Part shown: positions 24,254-33,001 of the stretch, in pieces
How positions within the stretch are numbered: position 1 is the first letter of the stretch
Layout: each line of letters starts with the position of its first letter
NCBI RefSeq assembly: GCF_000238595.1
Contig: NZ_AGTS01000147.1
Coordinates: forward strand, 1 to 64,000
Direction of reading: 5' to 3'
Length of the DNA stretch: 64,000 bases
Origin: Acidovorax sp. NO-1
GTDB taxonomy: Bacteria > Pseudomonadota > Gammaproteobacteria > Burkholderiales > Burkholderiaceae_C
The notes under the pieces: model-generated
Told to the model about the DNA's origin: nothing
The model's database searches: none
Seen by the model: the letters and a program-made list of their open reading frames with translations, nothing else
Translations under genes and position numbers: made by a program

Positions 24254-25420
24254 TTACCAGCGGTCCGAGCGCATGCGCAGTTCCCAGTTGCCGGCACGCA
24301 GTTCATACACGCCCACGGCGCCGTAGCGCTGCTCGCCCTTGTCGTCCCAGGTCATGGTGCCAATCACCGGCGCATAGCCATTGATGCTGTGCAGGGCCTT
24401 GGTGATGTCCTTGGGGTCCGCCGACTTGGCTTTCTGGATGGCGGCCGAAAGCACGTAGGTGCTGTCGTAGCTGTAGTGGCCGCCATAAGCGGGCGGCTTC
24501 TTGAAGGCATCCATGTACTTTTCAAGGAACGGCTTGCCCGCGGTGAATTCCTTGGCCTCGAGCACCGGCGAGGTGGCGTAGATGCCTTCCACCATGCCCA
24601 TGGCCTTGGTCATGTCGGTGGTCTTGATCGTGTCGCCCCCCAGCAGGCTGACCTTGGTGTGGTCCACCTTGCGCAGGGCTTCGAGCAGCGCCAGCGCCTG
24701 GAAGTCGTTGAGGGTGGACACGATGACATCGACGTTGGCTGCCTTGAGCTCGCCAGCCAGCTCGTCAAAAGCCGTGGTCTTGTCGTCAAACGACTTGCGC
24801 ACCACGACCTCTTTCTTCTCGGCCTTGAGCTGCTCGGCAGCACCATCGGCCAGGCCCTTGCCGTAGGGTGTGCCATCGTCGAGCGCAGCGTAGCGGGCAG
24901 CGCCCAGCTGCGTGGCGGCAAACGAGCCAATGGCACGCGCCTGCAGGGTGTCGTTGGCCACCATGCGGAAGGTGGTGGAAAAGCCCAGTTGCGTGAACCG
25001 GGGGTTGGTGGAAATGGCGATCTGCGCGATGTCCTTGGCGGCATAGATGGGCGCGGTCTCAATGCTCACGCCCGAGTTGAGGTGGCCAACCACGGCGACC
25101 ACCCCGGCATCCACCAGCTGCTGCGCCACGGTCTTGCCGGTGGCGGCATCGGCCTTGTCGTCCACCGAGACGATTTCCAGCGTCACGCGCTTGCCGTCCA
25201 CGGTGTAGCCGCCCTTGTTGAGCTCGTCCACCGCCAGCTGCACGCCGTTGAGCAGATCCTGCCCCAGGGCACCCAGCGGCCCGCTCAGCGGCTGGGCCAC
25301 ACCGATCTTGATGGTGTCTGGCACCTTGCTGCAGCCCGAGAGCACCAGCAGCGCCGAAGCGGCCACCGTGGTCAACGCCATACCGGCAGCAAAGCGCCGC
25401 CGATCCATGTGCTTGTTCAT
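24254..25420 (-). CDS. Branched-chain amino-acid ABC transporter binding lipoprotein (LivJ/K-like)
   Basis: Predicted 388-residue periplasmic binding protein with lipobox LVLSGC, so probably membrane-anchored by lipid. Start at 25420 (MNKHMDRRRF) follows a good AGAGGA ribosome-binding site. The Leu/Ile/Val-type fold shows IKIGVAQPLSGPLGALGQD, VVAVVGHLNSGVSIETAPIY, ARYAALDDGTPYGKGLA and SYDSTYVLSAAI. No permease or ATPase gene lies beside it, so it is an orphan binding protein. It is divergent from nasT, with a 197-base gap that holds no feature I can define. Ligand unknown. Confidence 0.88.
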   Translation of the reverse strand: MNKHMDRRRFAAGMALTTVAASALLVLSGCSKVPDTIKIGVAQPLSGPLGALGQDLLNGVQLAVDELNKGGYTVDGKRVTLEIVSVDDKADAATGKTVAQQLVDAGVVAVVGHLNSGVSIETAPIYAAKDIAQIAISTNPRFTQLGFSTTFRMVANDTLQARAIGSFAATQLGAARYAALDDGTPYGKGLADGAAEQLKAEKKEVVVRKSFDDKTTAFDELAGELKAANVDVIVSTLNDFQALALLEALRKVDHTKVSLLGGDTIKTTDMTKAMGMVEGIYATSPVLEAKEFTAGKPFLEKYMDAFKKPPAYGGHYSYDSTYVLSAAIQKAKSADPKDITKALHSINGYAPVIGTMTWDDKGEQRYGAVGVYELRAGNWELRMRSDRW

Positions 25421-25617
25421 GCAAATCCTCTTTGTATAGATCAATGTGACCAGATGTATATGCGACATGATGGCAAAGACGCTATCGGGTATGCCCTGCC
25501 CATCAGCAAACTATTAGCAAGTTTCAGGCCCTGCAAGCAAGCGCCGTTGAGGCGGGTCACATCTCTGTGCTGCACCGGTTTGATGCACCAACTTGTGGCG
25601 TAAAAATTGCTTGCCTC

Positions 25618-26250
25618 ATGCCCATGAAAGAGACTCTGCGCATCGTGGTGGTAGCCCCGGACCTGGCCGTGACCGAAGCCGGCGACGAGCACGCCGTGTT
25701 GCAGGCGGAGCGCTCCCGGGCATTGCGCATCGGGCTGCTGGAGAACAACTTCAACCTGGTGGCCACGCTGCCTGCCGACGTGTTTCTGAGCGAGCGCATC
25801 GCGCAGCTGCAGCCCGACCTGATCATTGTGGACGCCGAGAGCGAAGCCCGCGACGCGCTGGAGCATGTGGTGATGGCCACGCGCGACGCGCGCCGTCCCA
25901 TCGTGATGTTCACCAACGACGATGACACCTCGCATGTAAAGGACGCGGTGGCGGCCGGAGTGTCTGCTTACATCGTGGCGGGGCTGGCACCCCAGCGCAT
26001 CCGCCCCATTCTGGACGTGGCCATGGCCCGCTTCCAGCACGAACAGGCCCTGCGGGCCGAGCTGGCCGACGCCAGGACCGAGCTCAAAGACCGCAAGACC
26101 ATCGACCGCGCCAAGGGCCTACTCATGCAGCGCCAGGGCCTGACCGAACAGGCCGCCTACGAAAAGCTGCGCAAGACGGCCATGGACAAGGGCCTGAAGC
26201 TGGGCGATGTGGCGCAGCGCATGCTGGATGTGATGGAGCTGCTGGGCTGA
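25618..26250 (+). CDS. nasT: ANTAR-domain antiterminator, NasT-like
   Basis: Predicted 210-residue RNA-binding regulator of nitrate assimilation. A receiver-like domain (residues 5-130, with LQPDLIIVDAES) precedes a C-terminal ANTAR domain (about 150-205) with KTIDRAKGLLMQRQGLTEQA and AYEKLRKTAMDKGLKLGDVA. NasT proteins bind tandem hexaloop hairpins in leader RNA and prevent terminator formation, and NasS normally restrains them when nitrate is absent. The next gene is nrtA, whose leader contains such hairpins. No nasS is seen here. ATGs at 25618 and 25624 are both possible. Confidence 0.9.
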   Translation: MPMKETLRIVVVAPDLAVTEAGDEHAVLQAERSRALRIGLLENNFNLVATLPADVFLSERIAQLQPDLIIVDAESEARDALEHVVMATRDARRPIVMFTNDDDTSHVKDAVAAGVSAYIVAGLAPQRIRPILDVAMARFQHEQALRAELADARTELKDRKTIDRAKGLLMQRQGLTEQAAYEKLRKTAMDKGLKLGDVAQRMLDVMELLG

Positions 26251-26350
26251 GACAGACCGCGGCCCGTTCCGGCGGCCCATCCCAAATGGTGCACCGCACA
26301 AAGGCAGTGCGACCACTTGCATCACAACAAGAACATTCCTGCTGCAAGTC

Positions 26351-26404
26351 CTGCAGGCTTCCAGCGCTTTCTGATCAAGCGCAGACAGCTATTCATTCCA
26401 TAGC
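26351..26404 (+). repeat. Dispersed palindromic repeat, copy 6
   Basis: Orientation A copy (CTTCCAGCGCTTTCTGATCA, then AGCGCAGACAGCTATTCATT) in the nasT-nrtA gap. It lies just before the region expected to hold the nrtA promoter and the leader RNA. Confidence 0.7.
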
Positions 26405-26463
26405 ACCCAACGTTCCAACATGGCCCAGTGCGGGCTGGCACGCGCTTTGCATCACACAGCACA

Positions 26464-26518
26464 AGACCAATGCAGGTCTGACCACTGACAGCACTGACCC
26501 AACGGCGGGCCGGTGCTG
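26464..26518 (+). promoter_or_regulatory. ANTAR-type tandem hexaloop RNA, nrtA leader
   Basis: P1 is AGACC-AATGCA-GGTCT (26464-26479). P2 is a 12-bp stem with one mismatch, CAGCACTGACCC / GGGCCGGTGCTG, closed by loop AACGGC (26489-26518). Both loops have six bases with A at position 1 and G at position 4, the hallmark of ANTAR targets, separated by a nine-base linker. A terminator follows at 26558. NasT, encoded just upstream, is the likely ligand. Confidence 0.8.
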
Positions 26519-26557
26519 GCAAGGAGCCCCGGACCCGTTCCAGGCTCCACCCAGGAC

Positions 26558-26636
26558 AAAGGCGTCCCCACCCGCACCCGGCGTTGCTTTGATGCAGCCC
26601 GCCAGGCGCGGTGTGAGGACGCCTTTTTTGTTTTTT
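26558..26636 (+). terminator. Leader terminator/attenuator before nrtA
   Basis: Outer arms AAAGGCGTCC (26558-26567) and GGACGCCTTT (26617-26626) followed by a T-rich run TTTTGTTTTTTC. It ends 21 bases before the nrtA start, so it would stop transcription before the operon unless NasT acts. The same arm sequences form the nirB leader terminator. Confidence 0.8.
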
Positions 26637-26656
26637 CACGCCACCAGGGATGCACC

Positions 26657-27901
26657 ATGACCGATCTGCTCAAAACCAGCCTCAACCGCCGCACCGTGCT
26701 GCAGGCCGCCACCGTGGGCGCTGTGGGTGTGAGCCCCGCGCTGCGCGCACTCGTCCACGCAGCGGGCTCCGACGCCCCCGAGAAGAAGGAAGTCAAGATC
26801 GGCTTCATCCCGCTGACCGACTGCGCCAGCGTGGTCATGGCCTCGGTGCTGGGTTTTGACAAGAAATACGGCGTGACCATCATCCCCAACAAGGAAGCCA
26901 GTTGGGCCGGTGTGCGCGACAAGCTGGTGAACGGCGAACTCGACTTTGCCCATGTGCTGTATGGCCTGATCTATGGCGTGCACCTGGGCACTGCCGGCCC
27001 CAAGAAGGACATGGCCGTGCTGATGAGCCTGAACCACAACGGCCAGGCGATCACGCTGTCGAAAGCACTGGCAGACAAGGGCGCGGTGGACGGCCCCAGC
27101 CTCGCGGCGCTGATGGCGAAGGAAAAGCGCGAGTACACCTTCGCGGGCACCTTCCCCACGGGCACGCACGCGATGTGGATGCACTACTGGCTGGCAGCGG
27201 CGGGCATCAACCCGCTGTCGGGCGCCAAGCTCATCACCGTGCCGCCGCCTCAGATGGTGGCCAACATGCGCGTGGGCAACATGGACGGTTTTTGCGTGGG
27301 CGAGCCCTGGAACCACCGCGCCATCATGGATGGCATCGGCATCACGGCCAACACCACGCAGGACCTCTGGAAGGACCACCCCGAAAAGGTGCTGGGCACC
27401 ACAGCCGAGTTCGTCAAAAAGTACCCCAACACCACGCGCGCCGTGATGATGGCCGTGCTGGAGGCCAGCCAGTGGATTGACGCCAGCCTGTCCAACAAGA
27501 TGAAGATGGCCGAGACGGTGGCCGGCAAGGCCTACGTCAACACCAGCGTGGATGCCATCAACCAGCGCATCCTGGGCCGCTACCAGAACGGCATGGGCAA
27601 GACCTGGGACGACCCCAACCACATGAAGTTTTTCAACGACGGTGCGGTGAACTTCCCCTACCTGTCCGACGGCATGTGGTTCCTCACGCAGCACAAGCGC
27701 TGGGGCCTGCTCAAGAGCCACCCCGACTACCTGGCCGTGGCCAAGGAGGTCAACCAGGTGGAGCTGTACAAGTCGGTGGCCAGCGCCATGAAGATCAATG
27801 TGCCCAAGGACGTGATGCGCACCAGCAAGCTCATTGACGGCGTGGTGTGGGACGGCAAGGAACCCGCCAGGTACGCCGACGGTTTCAAGATCAAGGCCTG
27901 A
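26657..27901 (+). CDS. nrtA: Nitrate ABC transporter substrate-binding protein
   Basis: Predicted 414-residue periplasmic nitrate-binding protein of the NrtA/CmpA family. A twin-arginine-like signal (LNRRTVLQAATVGAVGV, residues 9-25) shows it is exported, so it is not the cytoplasmic sensor NasS. Family segments include VKIGFIPLTDCASVVMAS, FPTGTHAMWMHYWL, VPPPQMVANMRVGNMDGFCV and GEPWN. AGGGA precedes the ATG. It heads nrtA-nrtB-nrtC and is preceded by the ANTAR-type leader. Confidence 0.93.
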   Translation: MTDLLKTSLNRRTVLQAATVGAVGVSPALRALVHAAGSDAPEKKEVKIGFIPLTDCASVVMASVLGFDKKYGVTIIPNKEASWAGVRDKLVNGELDFAHVLYGLIYGVHLGTAGPKKDMAVLMSLNHNGQAITLSKALADKGAVDGPSLAALMAKEKREYTFAGTFPTGTHAMWMHYWLAAAGINPLSGAKLITVPPPQMVANMRVGNMDGFCVGEPWNHRAIMDGIGITANTTQDLWKDHPEKVLGTTAEFVKKYPNTTRAVMMAVLEASQWIDASLSNKMKMAETVAGKAYVNTSVDAINQRILGRYQNGMGKTWDDPNHMKFFNDGAVNFPYLSDGMWFLTQHKRWGLLKSHPDYLAVAKEVNQVELYKSVASAMKINVPKDVMRTSKLIDGVVWDGKEPARYADGFKIKA

Positions 27902-27963
27902 TCCTTCGGCCCCGCCGCACCCCGCACCCGCCCCGCACACCCGGCCCCTCACAGGAGAACACC

Positions 27964-28926
27964 ATGGTCAGTGCCGTTTTTCACACCCCATTGGATGCTG
28001 CCCCCGTGGCGTCACAGAATGCTATGAATAATGTAGCTATTGGCGCAATACCCACAAGCGCCAGAGGCCAAAAACACTCAAAATCTGCATCCGCAGGCAC
28101 CGTCGCCACCGCCCCGGCAGCCCCCGTCCGCGACTGGGCCGCGTGGTCGCGCAGCTTCTGGATGGCAGTGCTGCCGCCGCTGTGCGGCCTGGGTCTGCTC
28201 ATCGGCCTGTGGGCGGTGGTCTCCACCACCACGGGTGGCAGCATTCCCAGCCCCAAGGACACCTGGCTGCAGGCGCTGGAAGTGTTCAGCAACCCGTTCT
28301 ACAGCAACGGCCCCAACGACCAGGGCGTGGGCTGGAACGTGCTGATGAGCCTGCAGCGCGTGGCCATCGGCTTTGGCATGGCGGCGCTGGTTGGCATTCC
28401 GGCGGGCTTCGTCATCGGGCGCTTCGCGTTTCTCTCGCGCATGTTCAACCCGCTCATCAGCCTGCTGCGGCCGGTGTCGCCGCTGGCCTGGCTGCCGATT
28501 GGCCTGCTGGTGTTCAAGGGTGCCAACCCGGCCGCCATCTGGACGATCTTCATCTGCTCCATCTGGCCCATGATCATCAACACGGCCGTGGGCGTGCAGC
28601 GCGTGCCGCAGGACTACATGAACGTGGCCCGCGTGCTGAACCTGTCGGAATGGAAGATCGCCACCAAGATTCTCTTCCCTGCCGTGCTGCCCTACATGCT
28701 GACCGGTGTGCGCCTGGCCGTGGGCACCGCGTGGCTGGTGATCGTGGCCGCCGAGATGCTGACGGGCGGCGTGGGCATCGGCTTTTGGGTGTGGGACGAG
28801 TGGAACAACCTGAACGTCAAGAACATCATCATCGCGATCTTCGTGATCGGCATCGTGGGGCTGGTGCTGGAGTTTGCGCTCATCAAACTCGCTACCGCAT
28901 TTACGTTTGAAGAGGTGAAAGCATGA
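27964..28926 (+). CDS. nrtB: Nitrate ABC transporter permease
   Basis: Predicted 320-residue inner-membrane permease of the NrtB/SsuC type. Six helices run from about residue 60, and the EAA-type loop is LNLSEWKIATKILFPAVLPY. The N-terminal tail (about 50 residues) is longer than usual, and residues 19-42 (NAMNNVAIGAIPTSARGQK) are encoded by dispersed-repeat copy 7. The start ATG follows CAGGAGAACACC, a good ribosome-binding site. Its stop overlaps the ATG of the ATPase gene (ATGA). Confidence 0.93.
   Translation: MVSAVFHTPLDAAPVASQNAMNNVAIGAIPTSARGQKHSKSASAGTVATAPAAPVRDWAAWSRSFWMAVLPPLCGLGLLIGLWAVVSTTTGGSIPSPKDTWLQALEVFSNPFYSNGPNDQGVGWNVLMSLQRVAIGFGMAALVGIPAGFVIGRFAFLSRMFNPLISLLRPVSPLAWLPIGLLVFKGANPAAIWTIFICSIWPMIINTAVGVQRVPQDYMNVARVLNLSEWKIATKILFPAVLPYMLTGVRLAVGTAWLVIVAAEMLTGGVGIGFWVWDEWNNLNVKNIIIAIFVIGIVGLVLEFALIKLATAFTFEEVKA
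28020..28086 (-). repeat. Dispersed palindromic repeat, copy 7 (inside nrtB)
   Basis: Orientation B copy (GCTATGAATAATGTAGCTAT, then CACAAGCGCCAGAGGCCAAA) inside nrtB, read in the stop-free frame. It adds a soluble N-terminal tail ahead of the first membrane helix. Confidence 0.8.
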
Positions 28927-29759
28927 ACACGAATACGAACCCCTCGACACATCCCTCGCTGTCCACCAAGTTCATCGAGGTGCATGGCGTCGAGCAGACC
29001 TTCAAGACGGCCAAGGGCCTGTTCCCGGCACTGCGGGACATCAACCTGACCATCGCCAAAGGCGAGTTCGTGGCGCTGATCGGCCACTCAGGATGCGGCA
29101 AGTCCACGCTCCTGAACCTGATCGCGGGCCTGACCACGCCCACCAACGGCGCACTGCTCTGCGCCAACAAGGAAATCAAGGGCCCCGGCCCCGAGCGCGC
29201 CGTCGTCTTCCAGAACCACTCGCTGCTGCCCTGGCTCACCTGCTTTGACAACATCTACCTCGCGGTGGAGCGGGTGTTTGGGGCCAAGGAAAGCAAGGCG
29301 CAACTGCGCGCACGCACCGACGCCGCGCTGGCACTGGTGGGCCTCACGCCTGCTGGGCAAAAAAGACCCGGCGAAATATCTGGCGGCATGAAGCAGCGCG
29401 TGGGCATTGCCCGGGCCCTGAGCATGGAGCCCCAGGTGCTGCTGATGGACGAGCCCTTCGGCGCGCTCGACGCCCTCACGCGCGCCAAGCTGCAGGACGA
29501 ACTGCTGGAGATCGTGGCACGCACGCACAGCACCGTCGTGATGGTGACCCACGACGTGGACGAGGCCGTGTTGCTGTCCGACAAGATCGTGATGATGACC
29601 AACGGCCCTGCTGCCACGATTGGCGAGGTGCTCTCCGTTGACCTCCCCCGCCCCCGCAAACGCGTGGAGCTGGCCGAAGACCCGCAGTACGTTCACTACC
29701 GCAAGGCGGTGATCGACTTCCTGTACACCCGCCAGGGGCACGTCGAAAAGGCCGCGTGA
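28923..29759 (+). CDS. nrtC: Nitrate ABC transporter ATPase
   Basis: Predicted 278-residue ATPase that energises nitrate uptake. Walker A GHSGCGKST, Q-loop VVFQNHSLLPWL, signature ISGGMKQR, Walker B VLLMDEPFGALD and H-loop MVTHDVDEA are intact. It has a single ATPase domain without the C-terminal NrtA-like sensor domain that cyanobacterial NrtC carries, so it is closer to NrtD; the symbol is therefore tentative. It overlaps nrtB by four bases and is followed by a terminator. Confidence 0.93.
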   Translation: MNTNTNPSTHPSLSTKFIEVHGVEQTFKTAKGLFPALRDINLTIAKGEFVALIGHSGCGKSTLLNLIAGLTTPTNGALLCANKEIKGPGPERAVVFQNHSLLPWLTCFDNIYLAVERVFGAKESKAQLRARTDAALALVGLTPAGQKRPGEISGGMKQRVGIARALSMEPQVLLMDEPFGALDALTRAKLQDELLEIVARTHSTVVMVTHDVDEAVLLSDKIVMMTNGPAATIGEVLSVDLPRPRKRVELAEDPQYVHYRKAVIDFLYTRQGHVEKAA

Positions 29760-29794
29760 GCGCCCGGGTCGGCCGCGACCCGGACCCCCATGAC

Positions 29795-29829
29795 AAAAGG
29801 GCCCCGACCAGATCGGTCAGAGCCCTTTT
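29795..29829 (+). terminator. Terminator of the nrtABC operon
   Basis: Arms AAAAGGGC (29795-29802) and GCCCTTTT (29822-29829), with an inner GACC/GGTC stem, lie 36 bases after the nrtC stop. Confidence 0.8.
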
Positions 29830-29885
29830 CGTTGTGTTCCATGGCGGGGCCGCCGCACGCGCGCAGCTCCAGACCAGTGCACCCG

Positions 29886-29984
29886 CGCAAGGGCCGCCCG
29901 CCGCGCCGGGTGTGTCCCCCTTCCCGAATGGCGCAGCCATTCGAGAGAAGGGGGAAGGCGCGAAGCGCCACAGGGGGTTGCCCC
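29886..29984 (-). repeat. 3'-UTR element with covarying hairpin, copy 2
   Basis: Same layout as 17460-17559, directly after the stop of the CBS-domain gene. The central hairpin is CGAATGGC-GCA-GCCATTCG (29925-29943). Several base pairs differ from copy 1 but stay paired. Confidence 0.72.
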
Positions 29985-30422
29985 TTAATGCGTTCCGGTG
30001 ATGTAGTTCTCAAGCTGCTCGATGATGAATTTCTGCTCGGAGATGATGTCCTTGACCAGGTCGCCGATGGAAATCATGCCCACGAGCTTGCCGTTGCTCA
30101 GCACCGGCAGGTGGCGCAGGCGGTTGTTGCTCATGATCTGCATGCATTGCTCGCTGGTTTGGTCGGGCCGCACAAACATCACGGCCGAGGTCATCACATC
30201 CTTCACCTGTGTCACCGCAGAAGTGCGCCCCATCAGCGCGATCTTGCGGGCGTAGTCGCGCTCGGTAAAGATGCCGACGATGGCCTCGCCCTCGGTGACG
30301 ATGAGCGCGCCAATGCTCTTGTCGGCCATGAGCCGCAGGGCATCCAGCACCGAGGCTGCGGGGGTGATGGTGTGGACGGAGGCGTCGGGTTTGGACTGCA
30401 GGATCTTGGCGACGATGGTCAT
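29985..30422 (-). CDS. Two-CBS-domain protein
   Basis: Predicted 145-residue cytoplasmic protein made of two CBS domains (about residues 8-65 and 73-130), which typically bind adenine nucleotides and report energy state. Typical pieces are IGALIVTEGEAIVGIFTERD and LRHLPVLSNGKLVGMISIGD. There is no attached enzyme domain. It is monocistronic, between nrtC on the other strand and the TRAP genes. The 200-base gap on its upstream side, to dctP, holds no feature I recognise. The regulated partner is unknown. Confidence 0.88.
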   Translation of the reverse strand: MTIVAKILQSKPDASVHTITPAASVLDALRLMADKSIGALIVTEGEAIVGIFTERDYARKIALMGRTSAVTQVKDVMTSAVMFVRPDQTSEQCMQIMSNNRLRHLPVLSNGKLVGMISIGDLVKDIISEQKFIIEQLENYITGTH

Positions 30423-30622
30423 GGAACTCTCCCTCTTGAAGCCTGGAACAGGTACAGGGAGATTTCAGCCCATCCGCCCGCGCAGCGCAAGCCGCACAAG
30501 CACCAATCGCCGCAATTCGCAGCTCGCGGCACCCAAATTCTGGGCAGGCATCCTGACTGGAGCGGCATTACAGGCCGACACGAAACAATGCGTAACGCGC
30601 CTGCGGGCCACCGCCCCGGCCG

Positions 30623-31642
30623 TTATTTGGCCGCGCGTGCCTGGGCCACAGCGGCCTGCACTTCCTTCCACAGGCCCTCACCCACGTTGGCCGCAATGCT
30701 GGCGTTTACCGCGCCCAGCTTTTCGCGCATGCGGTTGGCTTCGGCGGGCGAAAGTTCGTTGATCTGCATGCCCTTGGCCTTCAGGTCCGCCAGCGCCTTG
30801 TCGGCCTCGTCGCGCGTGTCCTTGCGTTCGAAGTCACGGCTCTTCCGGGCGGCGTCCAGCAGCACTTTCTGCTCGGCTTTCGACAAACCATCCCAGTACT
30901 TCTTGCTCACCAGCACGATCCAGGGGCTGTAGACGTGGTTCGTTACCGTGAGGTACTTCTGCACCTCGTAGAACTTGCTCGACAGGATGGTGTTGTAGGG
31001 GTTCTCCTGGCCGTCCACCGTCTTGGTTTCCAGCGCGGTGAAGAGCTCGGAGAACGGCAGCGGCACGGCATTGGCGCCCAGGGTCTTGAAGCTGTCCAGG
31101 AACACGTTGTTCTGCATCACGCGCAGCTTGATGCCTTCCATGTCTTCCAGCTTGGTCACCGCACGCTTGTTGTTGGTGAGGTTGCGAAACCCGTTCTCCC
31201 AGTACACCAGGCCCACCAGGCCTTTTTCCTGCAGCTTGTCCATCACCTTCTGGCCCACCGGGCCGTCCAGAACTGCATCAGCTTCCTGGGCGTTGTTGAA
31301 GAGGAACGGCGTGTCCCAGATGGCCATCTCCTTGGTGATACCCACCAGGGTGGCCGTGGAGCCGACCATCATCTCCTGTGCGCCGCCGATCAATGCCTGC
31401 TGCATCTGCACGTCAGAGCCCAGCGCGGCGGCGCCAATGGCGCGGATCTTCATCTTGCCGCCCGAGGCTTTTTCCACCTCTTCAGCAAACACCTTGGCGG
31501 CGCGGCCCTGGTTGGACACTTCATTGAGGCCATAGCCAAAGCGGATGAGGCGCGGCTTGAAGTCTTGGGCAGCCACCTGGAACGAGCAGGTGACGGCGGC
31601 CACCGACAGGGCAGCCAGCAGGGTACGGCGGAAAGTTTTCAT
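30623..31642 (-). CDS. dctP: TRAP transporter solute-binding protein
   Basis: Predicted 339-residue periplasmic receptor of the DctP family, with signal peptide residues 1-25 (ending SFQVAAQ). The conserved segments GIKLRVMQNNVFLDSFKTLG, PLPFSELFTALETKTVDGQE and NPYNTILSSKFYEVQKYLT match the family, including the Arg that clamps the solute carboxylate. AGGAGA precedes the ATG at 31642. It is the last gene of gntK-dctQ-dctM-dctP, so the ligand is likely gluconate or another sugar acid. Confidence 0.9.
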   Translation of the reverse strand: MKTFRRTLLAALSVAAVTCSFQVAAQDFKPRLIRFGYGLNEVSNQGRAAKVFAEEVEKASGGKMKIRAIGAAALGSDVQMQQALIGGAQEMMVGSTATLVGITKEMAIWDTPFLFNNAQEADAVLDGPVGQKVMDKLQEKGLVGLVYWENGFRNLTNNKRAVTKLEDMEGIKLRVMQNNVFLDSFKTLGANAVPLPFSELFTALETKTVDGQENPYNTILSSKFYEVQKYLTVTNHVYSPWIVLVSKKYWDGLSKAEQKVLLDAARKSRDFERKDTRDEADKALADLKAKGMQINELSPAEANRMREKLGAVNASIAANVGEGLWKEVQAAVAQARAAK

Positions 31643-31716
31643 GGGTTGTCTCCTTGGTGAAAAAGGCTGGGTGAAAGAAAGAGAAAGGTCGGCGAAAAGG
31701 TGCTGTGAGAAGCGCG

Positions 31717-32994
31717 TCAGAACATCAGCTTGAGCGGCCACAGCACGATGGCGGGGAACAGGATGAGCAGCGCCAGCATGGTGATGTAGATGAGCAGGAA
31801 CGGCATGACCCCGCGGATGACGGGCTCCATGCGCAGCCGCCCGATGCCGGCCACCACGTTCAGCACCGTGCCCACCGGCGGCGTCAGCAGGCCCAGGCAG
31901 CCCACAAAGATGAACACGAAGCCGAAGTACACCGGGTCGATGCCCGCCTTGGCCGCCAGGGGCGCCAGCACCGGCGCCAGGATGAGGATGGTGGGCGTGA
32001 GGTCCATCACCATGCCCACGGCCAGCAAGAAGGTGCAGACCACCGCCATGAACAGTACCGGGCTTTGCAGCAGCGGGCCCATGCTTTGCGCCAGTTGGCT
32101 GGGCAGGTCGGCCAGCGTCACCATGTACGAGGCCGCCGTGGCCGCGCCGCACAGGAACATCACCACACCGGTGGTCTTGGCTGCCGCCACAAACACCTTG
32201 TAGATGCCTGCCAGATTGAGCTCTCGGTAGATCAGCGTGGCCACCAGCAGCGCATACACCGCAGCCACGACGGCCGCCTCGGTGGGCGTGAACACGCCCA
32301 TGCGCAGGCCGCCGATGATGATGACCGGCATCATCATCGCCCACACGCTGCTGGCCAGCGCACGGCGCCGCTCTGGCCAGGTGGTCTTGGTGGCCACCGA
32401 CAGGTTCTTGTCCTTGGCCACCCAGCGCCACACCAGCACCAGCGCTACGGCCATCATGATGCCGGGCACGATGCCCGCCAGAAACAGCTTGCTGATGGAG
32501 GTGTTGGTCGTCACGCCATAGATCACCATGGGCATGGACGGCGGCACGATGGGCGCGATGATGCCGCCCGCCGCAATGAGGCCGGCGCTGGAGCCGTCGG
32601 GGTAGTTCTGGCGCCGCATCATGGGCAGCAGCAAGGTGGCCAGCGCGGCAGTGTCGGCAATGGCCGAGCCGCTCATGGACGCGAGCATCAGCGATGCAGC
32701 AATCGCCACGTAGCCCAGGCCGCCGGGAATGTGGCCGACAAAGGTGCGGGCCAGGTCGATGATGCGGCGGCTCAGGCCCCCGGCGTTCATCAGTTCGCCG
32801 GCCAGGATGAAGAACGGTACCGCCAGCAGCGGAAAGCTGTCAAACCCGGCCTGCATGTTCTGCGCCAGCAGCTGCGCGTCAAAAAAGTCGAGGTGCACCA
32901 TCAGCGCCAGCGCGGTGAGCATCAGCGCAAACGCAATGGGCACGCCCAGCGTCATGGTGGCAAACAGCACGAAGAGAAACAATGCAATCGTCAT
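31717..32994 (-). CDS. dctM: TRAP transporter large permease
   Basis: Predicted 425-residue inner-membrane protein with about twelve hydrophobic helices, the usual size for DctM. Recognisable segments are PFFILAGELMNAGGLSRRII, GSAIADTAALATLLLPMM and GIIAPIVPPSMPMVIYG. It carries sodium-coupled solute movement together with DctQ. The start lies eight bases after the dctQ gene; dctP follows after a 74-base gap. Confidence 0.95.
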   Translation of the reverse strand: MTIALFLFVLFATMTLGVPIAFALMLTALALMVHLDFFDAQLLAQNMQAGFDSFPLLAVPFFILAGELMNAGGLSRRIIDLARTFVGHIPGGLGYVAIAASLMLASMSGSAIADTAALATLLLPMMRRQNYPDGSSAGLIAAGGIIAPIVPPSMPMVIYGVTTNTSISKLFLAGIVPGIMMAVALVLVWRWVAKDKNLSVATKTTWPERRRALASSVWAMMMPVIIIGGLRMGVFTPTEAAVVAAVYALLVATLIYRELNLAGIYKVFVAAAKTTGVVMFLCGAATAASYMVTLADLPSQLAQSMGPLLQSPVLFMAVVCTFLLAVGMVMDLTPTILILAPVLAPLAAKAGIDPVYFGFVFIFVGCLGLLTPPVGTVLNVVAGIGRLRMEPVIRGVMPFLLIYITMLALLILFPAIVLWPLKLMF

Positions 32995-33001
32995 GGCGGC
33001 C

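Noticed and set aside
26522-26547. GGAGCC...GGCTCC hairpin in the nrtA leader as a third hexaloop
   Set aside because: Its loop cannot be drawn with six bases and A1/G4; it probably only spaces or competes with the terminator.
26657-27901. The NrtA-like protein as a NasS nitrate sensor
   Set aside because: It has a twin-arginine-type export signal and is followed by permease and ATPase genes, so it is the transport receptor.
30423-30622. A regulatory RNA in the gap between the CBS-domain gene and dctP
   Set aside because: I saw no clear paired structure or promoter, only short chance repeats.
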